A stretch of 64,000 bases of DNA from Dioscorea cayenensis subsp. rotundata (Eukaryota > Streptophyta > Magnoliopsida > Dioscoreales > Dioscoreaceae): positions 496,001-560,000 of the forward strand of contig NC_052484.1 of the NCBI RefSeq assembly GCF_009730915.1, given 5' to 3'. Each line of letters begins with the position of its first letter. Position 1 is the stretch's first letter. This document shows, in pieces, positions 55,018-64,000 of the stretch. Both the position numbers and the translations under genes were made by a program. The notes below the pieces were generated by a model, which was given only the letters and a program-made list of their open reading frames with translations, ran no database searches and had not been told where the DNA came from.

Positions 55018-58000
55018 CTAACAAATGGGAAGTGGTTCACCATTCCATTCCTTCAAGCATTCAAAGAGAGGATCAATGACCTTGCCATGGCTGATAGCAG
55101 TGAACACCTTATCAAATTCTTCACCTGGTGATCGAACTTTCTCTCCGGTTAGAAGACTTGTGCCGAGCTCTTCCCTCACAAACCGATACAAAGGATAAGA
55201 TCGACACTCCTTAATCCTGTTGTCAATGGCACAGTTACCGTTCTCGAAAGCGGTCCTAGTTCCTTCTGTCTCCTTTGGCAACACGGCCTTTAGCTCATCC
55301 TCAAATACGGCAATCTTCTGAAAGATGGAAGAGTTTACATCTTTCTCTTTGTCGCCATTTTTGAGGGCGTGTTCGACTAGAACTTGCCTTAGTTTTTGCA
55401 TCAATGGATAAATATCGCTGCAAGGGTCATCGATGTAGGCGAATACGTATTCTCTGTCGACAACTTTAATCAATTCTTTCTCGCAGAATCTCGAGGGATG
55501 AAGCTCGCCGTTGGCACCCATGGTCAATACTCTCTTGGCAACTTGGCTCACAGTGTTCTTCACAGTTTGTTTCAGGTTCTCCTCCAAATGCCTCAAATCA
55601 ATAGCTTGGCAAAGAGCAACCAAGAAAGTGGAAGTCATGAGCTTCAAGATCTCAACTGCCTCCGCAGTCTTTCTTGCAGAAATCAAACCCAAAGAATTAA
55701 CATCTTGGTTGTGTTGCTCCGCACTTTCAACATGATTAGTCACTGGATTTGCGAGATACTGAAGCTCAGAGCAGTACGAAGCCATCGCAATTTCTGCACC
55801 TTTGAAGCCGTAATCTAAGCTTGGATTTCTTCCTCCGGAAAGGTTTGATGGCAAACCATTATTGTAGAAATCATTGACAAGTTCGGAAATTTGCGCGAAC
55901 ATTAGTTTACCAATCGCGGCAATGGCCAAGCGAGCATTGTCCATGGAAACACCAATGGGTGTTCCTTGGAAGTTCCCTCCATGAAGAGCCTTGTTCCTCG
56001 CGACATCAATCAAGGGGTTGTCATTAACAGAGTTGATCTCCCTCTCAATGGACTTGGTTGCCATACGAATGACTTCGATTTGGGGACCGAGCCATTGAGG
56101 AGAAGTTCGCAATGCATATCGATCTTGCTTCGGCTTTTGAAGAGGGTCTTGTTCATGAATCTTCTTCGCCATCTTCATGTATGAACTTCCATCAAGGATG
56201 TGTTCCATAATAGCGGCAGCTTCAATTTGTCCGGGGTGATGCTTTAGCTTGTGAGTAAGATGATCAGTATATTCCGGCTTTCCTTGCATTACCTGTCACA
56301 TGTTATTTAGATTCGATTCTATATAAAAACTTAAGCTAATAAGATGAAAAATTCATATTACTTTAATATATCTCCTTGATAAATGCTAGTCTATTTTAGC
56401 TACTTATGTTATAAACAAATCCTGCAAATGAAGTTTAAATACCATGCTACCGTATATATTATGTAAATCCAATCCAATCTAACAATTTGAACTAATAGAA
56501 TGGAAAATTTATATATTTTCTAAATTAATCGATATGAGACTATTAGTTAGTCTAACAGTATAGAATAACAAATTTAAAATTTTTTATGTTACCTCACAAA
56601 ACACGGCAGAAAGAACCTCAGCTAAGATAGCGAGGATGTTCGCATCAAAGAGGACAATGGAAGCTAAACCAGAGCCAACTGCAGTGCCATTGACAAGAGC
56701 TAGACCTTCCCTTTTGGTTGCAAATCGAAGAAGCCTCCATTAATGCCGGCCAACTTGAATGCCTCTTCGGCATTTTACAATCTTGCCTTCCGGAGTGGTG
56801 ACCTTCGAGTTGGGACGTCCGGTGAGGACACCGGCAATGTAGGACAACGGTACAAGATCACCGGAAGCAGTGATTGTGCCGCGGAGGGGAAGGCATGGTG
56901 TCATATTGTTGTTAAGAAGGCTAGTTATAGCTTCTAAAATCTCAAAACGAATTCCAGAGTATCCTTGCAAGAGTGTGTTAATCCTAACTAACATTGCTGC
57001 CCTTGTTGCCGAAGATGGCAATGTGTTGCCAGATTCCTTCCCGCCACCGAAGATTCCAGCATTTAGGAATCTACATACATTGAGAAAAATATATTTAAAA
57101 ATTTTTTATACGAGACATGTTATAAATTTTATTAAAAATATAGTTTCATATCTCTACTTGTGGTTTATTCTTATTTTTTTATTTTTTTTTAAAAAAAATA
57201 GTTTTGAGTTTCAATTTTTTTTTGAAATGGTGAATAAACCACTTTAATTAAAACAGAAAACAGGTAACAACCAACCCCTACAGTCCACAAGGGGAAAGAA
57301 TTCAATTTTTTTTTTTCAAATTTGTGATTAATTAATATCAAAGAAGAGGGTAATTAATAATTTTTTTGGAAAGTAAAATTGAATTTTGGATCTAAGATAT
57401 ATAAATTAATTAATTATTTATTTGACCGAGTATGTAAGTAAATATTTAATAATTTTATATTTAATCAATATGTATTATATTCAATTTCTATCTACTAACT
57501 TTAAAAATTCTAATTTAGTAACCTATCAGCTTTAAATATTTTGTCCACTTTATTAAATAATTATAAATTTGTTAAGAATTAAAGATACATATAAATAAGC
57601 ATGTCCACTTTATAAATTAATATATAATTAAACATATGAAATGAAATCTTGATTGTCAATTTTGTTAGGGATCAATCTTCTAATTAAGAAAACATTAATT
57701 AATACATGTAGTTGGTGTATATGTTTCAACTTTCAACAAGAACCACATGAATAATCCCTTTTTTATTTTATTTTATTATTATTTTCAGAAAAAAATTAAG
57801 GTAGATATTTATGGGTGGAAGCAAACTCTCATGACCCATATTATTATGAAACTCACATGCATCATCTTAACATGTGCCTTTCTTATTTATTTATTTACTT
57901 TCCTTTCCCTACCCTGAAAGCTAGCTTCGTTCCATTTATAGTAAATATAAGAAAACTTAATCTAAAATTTTATTAAAAAATAATTACATTTATTTTAATA

Positions 58001-58762
58001 AAAAAAACTTGCAATGAGTTGATTATTAATTAATCAAGTCTTCTACCAAACCCATACATATTATAAACAAATAAATAAATATTTAAATAAAATCATAAAC
58101 TCTATATATATGACAAATAGCCGATTATGCACGTCTGATAATATCTCAATACACATATGTCATTATTTTGTGTGGGTTTTGAGGTTTAATTTTGAGTTCT
58201 CCTAAAAAATAATGAATATCTTACGTAAGAGACCTGATGTTTATAATTAAACTAATAAACTCGTTGATCTTTAATCATAAACATATAATAAATAAAATAA
58301 AAATAATAAATTATAATAAAAGAATAATAATTATAGAAAAAATAATAAATAAAAAAAAACAATTAATATTATATACCTAATAAGCTCCTTTTGAAGAGCA
58401 CCACCTTGCTTGGTTCTCCTATGAGAAGTAGCACCAAAACCAGTAGTTACACCATAACTATCAGTGCCTTTATTCATACTATCCATCACCCAATCACTAC
58501 TAGCCTTCACCCTACCCCTTGCCAACTCAGCAAGCTCCACCCTCACCGGAGCCTCCACCGCCGCCGTGGCCACCGCCGCCACTTGAGATATTTTTAGTGA
58601 AGCACCTTGAAGCTCCACCAATGGCTTCCTAAAGTCCTCTACCATCTTCTTCACTTCATCAAGGTGGCTTCCTTTTAATCCCTCCCCTGCCACCTTCCAC
58701 TTCAATGGATCTTTCATGCATAACTCCTCATTCATCCTCATTTTCTCTCCATTCATTTCCAT
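55018..58762 (-). CDS. PAL: Phenylalanine ammonia-lyase, right tandem copy (two small insertions in exon 2)
   Basis: Deaminates L-phenylalanine to trans-cinnamate, the entry to phenylpropanoids (lignin, flavonoids, part of salicylate). Exons 58377-58762, 56593-57070 and 55018-56292; 711 aa after correction, the standard length. The residues forming the MIO electrophile, Ala-Ser-Gly, are in [17 protein letters not shown] near residue 200; other family motifs are [26 protein letters not shown] and [19 protein letters not shown]. The first intron (after KELIR) is the usual PAL intron; the second, after VFCE, is unusual but shared by both copies. Exon 2 carries one extra base in 56773-56776 and two in 56707-56717; read literally it stops after GKIV, and without them the expected wording [11 protein letters not shown] appears. 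TATTTAAA at 58863-58870 and an AC-element-like CACCAACAACCCC (minus strand, near 58980) lie upstream, typical of PAL promoters. Confidence 0.93.
57225..57305 (-). mobile_element. LINE-like 3' tail in PAL intron 1 (minus strand)
   Basis: Minus-strand reading gives TTGTGGACTGTAGGGGTTGG, then TTAAAGTGGTTTATTCACC, ATTTCAAAAAAAAATTG: the same GTGGTTTATYCAC plus A-tail signature seen at 24872, 35222, 36356, 42228 and 48310. Absent from the corresponding intron of the pseudogene copy. Confidence 0.45.
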
Positions 58763-59860
58763 GATAACAATAAAGTTTTAGAAAATAAGAAGAAGAAGAA
58801 GAGAAATTAAGGAAGTTTTGTTTATGGTGTGTTGTTGTTGAGTTTTAAAGGAGGAGGGGGGGTTTAAATAGAGGGAAGGGGAGTTGGGTGGGTGAGAGAA
58901 GAGGGTTTGTTGAGAGATGATATGAAACGTTGGATCTTGGATCAAGGGTGGAGATTTTGGAGAGAGAGGAAGTGATGGGGGTTGTTGGTGGGAAAATGTG
59001 GGTAACATGCATGTGTGAGCATGCCATCACCATAAATTTAGTTGGTGGACTTTTATTTATTTATTTTATTTATTCGTTAATTTATTTATTATATAGTTTT
59101 AGAATTGTGTTAGATTTTTTTTTAGTAGGCAGAAGTATTGCTAAGTGAAACATCTCCGAAGAAGTTGTTGACGAAATATATTTGTTCGATTCTTATTAAT
59201 TGTCACATTTGATAAAGGGAGAAATCGGACGCTTCTAAAAGTTTAAAAAAATAAATATTATATTAGATCAATTTTTATCTTTTTGTTAGAGTTACTTACT
59301 CCTATTAATATACATATATTCTAAACTAGAAGAAAGGAGAAATTATATATATATAATTGGTGTTTTTAGAATTTTTAAAAATGACAAATAATTTTAAATA
59401 AAAAATTTTACTTAAAGTGACTTATAATTGGATTGGAGGGAGTAATATATAATTTAAATAATTTCATAAAAATTTCAATTAATTAATTTTTTGTTGCCTT
59501 TTTAAACTTTATGATATTTTTTGTCGATGGAAGTAATATACTAGGTGAAATATTACTTGATGAAGTATAATATATGGTTTGGGTAATTTTATGAAGCTTG
59601 CGTTATTGATAATTTGTGATTCGGTTTATGTCATTTTTCTATGCATATGGTGGAATTATTAAAAGCTAAATAATTTTATTTTGATATATACTTGTGACCG
59701 ATTTTTGGGGAAAAACTTTATTAGGATAATAATGGATGAATGGTCCATTACGAAGTTTTGATAAAGATTGATGCTAAACTAGGAAGAAATTGTTAGGTGG
59801 CCTACGAGTAGCATACTAAAGTTAAATGAGACTTTGCCTTCTTGACTTATTCGTTTCTCC
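58763..59860 (-). promoter_or_regulatory. Promoter region of the intact PAL gene
   Basis: GAAGAAGAAG-rich leader (CTTCTTCTTC on the minus strand), a TATTTAAA box at 58863-58870 and CACCAAC-type sequence near 58980. Homology to the pseudogene promoter continues to about 59860 in two blocks, so about 1.1 kb of upstream DNA was included in the duplication. Confidence 0.6.
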
Positions 59861-62400
59861 CAACTTGATTTATATATATATATATTGATTTATTTATTTA
59901 AAAAATGGATAAAATCACATTCATTTAAAGGTCCAAACAACTTTTCCAATCTGTCAAAAACATCTTTGATTTTTTTTAAATCTTTGAAAGTCCCTCATTT
60001 TTTTCATAATTACTTTTAAGTCCAATAGTTAGATAACTTCGGTTTTACTATTTTTACATCACGCTCAATTTTTAGTTTCGCTCTTTAGTTTTGATACTTC
60101 GGATTTATTATTCTTTAATCGTCTTCATTTTTTAATTTTGCTCTTTAGTTTTTTATGTATCCATTTACTATTTAGCGAATCTATTTAAATTTGTGTGTTA
60201 TCGAACAAAATTCGAACTTCCAAAGTGACAGGAAGGATGAAATGGAACTGATTATAAAAAGGAGGGACTGCATAGGATAATATTTTGTCAGAAGGACTAC
60301 AAAGGATAAACAAAAATTCCAGGAACTAATAAGTAATTTCCCCATAACTATATTATTATGATTTTTTTTTTTTAATTTTTGGAGAGGGTACTATGAGATA
60401 TAGCTATTTTTGCGCAAACATATTAGTTATGGAATACGAATGACATAAGAAAATTTTTGAAAAATCATTACCAAAATAATTAGATTAATGTATACTTTTA
60501 GTTGTTATGGTTGCATTTTAAATGTTCTATTTATTATTTTTATTATTTATTATTCATTATTTAAGTTAATTATAACTCTTTTTTATCCCAAAGGGTTTGC
60601 TCAATATTAATTATTCGAAATTTCAAAGAAGTTCGGTAGAAAATTATATGTTCAATAACAAAAATTTCAAAGACGTATTGTATAAAATTATGTTCTCAAT
60701 AACAATAAGATATTTTATATATATAATTTTGGTGAAGCCATCATAGTTGACTAAATTAAATAGTGTCAAATTTAATTTTGTATATAATTAAAATAAATTT
60801 TATGATTGAATTGAAGAAGAATTAAGAGGTTGGTGTATCACATTTCCACCATATCTTCTCATTCTTTGACTCTAACAAAGACTTAATGAACTCACATAGA
60901 AATACACAGGCAAAATCCTCACCTTAGCTAAGAAAAGATAAACAGTCATATCAAGACACAAAAAGGTGGCAAAAAGGAAGACCATGATTCATGAATAAAG
61001 ACCTAAGTCCATTATATATATAAATATACGTGTCCCCATTTCTCTCAATGTTCATACTTATCCATTAGTTTTTAAATAAATATTTATTCATAACTTATAT
61101 ATATATGTCTAAAGAATAAAGAGTAAAGAGAATGAAGAGTAATATGTTTTTTTTTAAAATAAAATTTTTAGTTGATTTATGGTCAAAGAATATAAATAAA
61201 TATGATCTTTATTTGATTTTTTTTTTAATTTTTATCTTTTAATAAAATTTAAGGTATGGACGTGGTCAAAGATTCAATTTTGGCATTCAATGGTCTTTGT
61301 TTGAGTCAAAGTCTCACCAAAGCACAACATGCAAAACAACAATGCAATGGGAATCCATTATTTAGTTCTCTGTTGACTCATAGTGTGGATTTAAAATGAA
61401 CACCAAATCACACCATCTATGCACATAAACGTGTGAAGCATGCATGGATTAGTGATGGGCATTAAGTTGTTAGATCTAAATTATAATTTATAGCTTAATT
61501 TAGTCTGTTCTTTTTTACATCTTAAATGAATAAATGAAATTGGAAAATAATGTATGAAGTCAAGCTAATGATTCAAAGCAATATTATGAGATGAAATTGG
61601 GTGAAATTCATACTTATAATTTGCTTGGTTTTCAAAACTCGAAACAAATTCTATGGTTTTGCATCTATTTACCACTATTAATATAACTATGTATATAGTT
61701 TTTTTAATGGATTTAGAGTTTAGGTTTAAATTGTTTATAGTTTTGTAGTTATGTGCCCAGTACATGAAATTAAGTATTTTTTTTTTTGTTTTAAAACCAA
61801 AAAAGATAACTTCGTGAAATTGGAACCACAAATGTATCTATCAATATGTAATCTGTGAAGTACACAAAATGATTTTCAAGACAAACTTGAACCACACGGA
61901 CTTCACATTTGATTGCGTGAACTAATATAAAACTACAATATATATATATATATATTAGATTAATTAATTAGTTGAAATAAATGAAGCAATATATTTGATT
62001 GGAAATTCATAATTCAATCTAGCAAGAAAAAAATAAAAGAAGATATTAGTTCAATAATAAGCTAAAGATAACTATAATTAGAAAAGGGAACAAATTATGC
62101 ATCGTAATACAATGTCACATTAATTACTATATATATATAATTTTCATATTTTCTTAATTTTGGATTAATTAATTAGTTAAAATGAGATGTAGCAATATAA
62201 TTAGGGAAATAAATAATACATAGTTCAATAATAAGCTAAAAGATAAATATAATTAGAAAAAGAACAATTATACATCGTATTAACTTACTACAATCTCACA
62301 TTAATAACATTACATAACTTTCAGTTTATTGATACAAAAAAATAAAAAATAAAAAAACTCACATATAAAAATATATATGTGTGTATGTATATATAAATAT
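59861..62400. other. AT-rich intergenic region
   Basis: 59890-60350 has the look of a transposon (AGTCCCTCATTTTTTTCATA on one side, GGAACTAATAAGTAATTTCCCC on the other) but the ends could not be paired with certainty. 61250-61460 contains several TTTGACTC/GAGTCAAAG W-box-like motifs without a gene. No coding sequence is recognised. Confidence 0.45.
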
Positions 62401-62424
62401 ATATATATAACAGGAGTTCCTCTT

Positions 62425-62582
62425 CAAAATATATTACAGTGATGATCATCATATCACATGAAGGTTGCTTTGAGATTCATAATTTACTATATAATAATTT
62501 ACATAAAAGATGAACTATTTTGCAGTTCACTAATCTTAAAGCAACCTCAAATATGATATGTTGGTCCACCTAATATTTTATA
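62425..62582 (-). ncRNA. Putative miRNA-like hairpin
   Basis: The arm 62427-62480 (CATATCACATGAAGGTTGCTTTGAGATT) is matched in inverted orientation by 62531-62580 (complement CATATCATATTTGAGGTTGC continuing TTTAAGATT). Pairing is near-continuous over about 28 bases with a small bulge, and weaker pairing extends outward. The loop is about 50 bases. The shape suits a plant MIR precursor or a decayed foldback MITE; the arms match no miRNA family I remember. Strand is assigned only because a spliced minus-strand leader may lie just upstream. Confidence 0.3.
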
Positions 62583-62714
62583 ATAAATAGTTTCCTGACT
62601 ATTGAAAAAAAAAAATACAACTCCCCATAAGAAAAACAAGGAATATATATATATATATATAACAAAAAACAATATAAAAAACATAACATTACTTCCCTAT
62701 ACAACAAGAAGAGA

Positions 62715-62906
62715 CTATAATTCACAAAGCCCTTGGATCCCAATTGGCATGATTAAGGAGAAGCATAACCCTAGAAAGTAATTAATTAATTAGTTAATTA
62801 ATTAATTGGTATCAATTAATGTAACATAATAAACTATATGCATTAATAATACATTAAAAAAAGAGAGCTTACCTGTTGTAGATCTGGTAAACAAATCTTG
62901 AGCCAT
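62715..62906 (-). CDS. Possible two-exon micro-ORF or spliced noncoding transcript
   Basis: An ATG at 62906 opens MAQDLFTRSTT, ending at a good donor (G/GTAAGCTC, 62871-62872). After an AT-rich intron a CTAG acceptor (62771-62774) opens GLCFSLIMPIGIQGLCEL and a stop at 62715: 29 aa in all (exons 62873-62906 and 62715-62770). No homology is recognised. It may be only the spliced 5' part of a noncoding transcript leading to the hairpin at 62425-62582. Very tentative. Confidence 0.2.
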
Positions 62907-63600
62907 TGTAGAAGATTAACCCAAGCAACACCAACATCAATATATCTACTTAAGTTTAGGAAGTAAGCATATTTAAAATTTTTAATAAATAAAATTTAAA
63001 GGAATAAAAACTTTATAAAAGTCATATTCTTTGTTTATTTAACCATGGAAATACTTTGTATTTTTTATATTGTTATTCCAAAATGTTATAATTGTATGCA
63101 CACTAAAAAAAAAACATATTATTTGTATAACTTTTCCAATAAATTAAACATATTAAGAATACCAAACAACGAGGTGATGTATCTTGAAACTGCAATCAAT
63201 ATTTTTTCAAAGATTATTCTAGAATAGTTTTAAAATAGAATGAACCGAGAAATCATATCTCAAAAAAAAAAAAATCATATATTTTGATAACTTCTGAAAT
63301 TATAATAATTAATCTCCTACGAACTTTTGTGCTTTAATAAAAGACAATCAACAACTACTTATTCTCAAGAAACAATCATTGAAAAATCATATATAACTTC
63401 AATATGTATTACAAATATCATATTTTGTAGTACTAGTAATGAGATGGTTCAAGAGGAACAAAACATTCTACATCTTTATATACAAATCAACAAGAAGACA
63501 AAAGGACAATATTATCTAAACTAGTCCTTTACCCTTAAATAATTAAACTTAAAAACAAGGAGAAAAAACCAAGAAACATACATAATAGATGAAAGAAAAA

Positions 63601-63635
<35 letters not shown>

Positions 63636-64000
63636 AAGGATACTAAAAAGGTAACGTTCCCACCAATCAAGCACATAGAGCCCCAAAGTCACGTTGTAAA
63701 GAAACATCTTTCTGCTCAAATAGTTCATCTTCTTCACAAGAACTTATTAGCCAATAAACTCTATATCCATATACATATACATGCACATATATATATATAT
63801 GAACTTACTTCATGTTTAATTAATTAATTTTTAATGCCACATGTTAATCTACTATTGGTGGGTAAACTATATTTGAGTCGATATTTCAGAGCCGATGAAA
63901 TATTTGGGTGCATTACTTTTTCAAATATATCAAGAATACGCATCTATTCAATGACTTAAAAACATTAAGTTTATGACTTTATGGTTCAATCCTTTTCTCT
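62907..64000. other. AT-rich end of window, no gene seen
   Basis: A-rich, with an (AAAT)n microsatellite at 63598-63636 and (AT)n near 63788. Open frames are short and low-complexity. Confidence 0.6.

Overview
This window is nuclear DNA from a flowering plant. The evidence is AT-rich intergenic DNA, many small exons with GT-AG introns, and plant-specific families (PAL, LOG, CNGC, an EDR2-like PH-START-DUF1336 protein, a plant epsin). I cannot fix the species. Every gene that could be modelled with confidence is on the minus strand. One 1,000-base run of N sits at 33522-34521.

Layout, left to right. 1-660 looks like the leader of a minus-strand gene lying off the left edge. 660-5690 is intergenic, with a promoter-like patch (about 4190-4700) and a hAT-type MITE (4803-5232). 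Then come an EDR2-like gene (5687-9880, 22 exons), an epsin (12215-16800), PAM16/TIM16 (18476-20174), a LOG cytokinin-activating enzyme (20968-22940) and a CNGC ion channel (25062-27798). A CACTA-like transposon starting at 27919 carries a PPR fragment and an intron-containing 3' part of a PP6-type phosphatase gene, and runs into the gap. A small multi-pass membrane protein (35482-36100) ends inside a TRIM-type LTR. 36.8-42.3 kb is a graveyard of MITEs, a complete 602-bp TRIM and LINE tails. Adenosine kinase lies at 42917-46871. 48.9-59.9 kb is a tandem duplication of a PAL gene: the left copy (49087-52610) is a pseudogene with several transposon insertions, and the right copy (55018-58762) is nearly intact. 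60-64 kb holds no clear gene, apart from a possible hairpin transcript at 62.4-62.9 kb.

Two themes stand out. First, six otherwise conserved genes carry small insertions (1 or 2 bases, mostly in short homopolymers) that break the frame, always as gains. This looks more like long-read assembly error than six independent gene deaths, so the frames reported here are reconstructed by homology. Second, transposons have repeatedly reshaped genes: a gene-capturing CACTA element, a TRIM LTR supplying the end of a reading frame, and one PAL copy hit in promoter, exon 1 and exon 2 while its sister stayed clean.

The genes do not form a pathway. Several (EDR2-like, PAM16, CNGC, PAL) belong to families linked to plant immunity, but I see no sign of a functional cluster. 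Family assignments come from recognising protein motifs, not from a database search.
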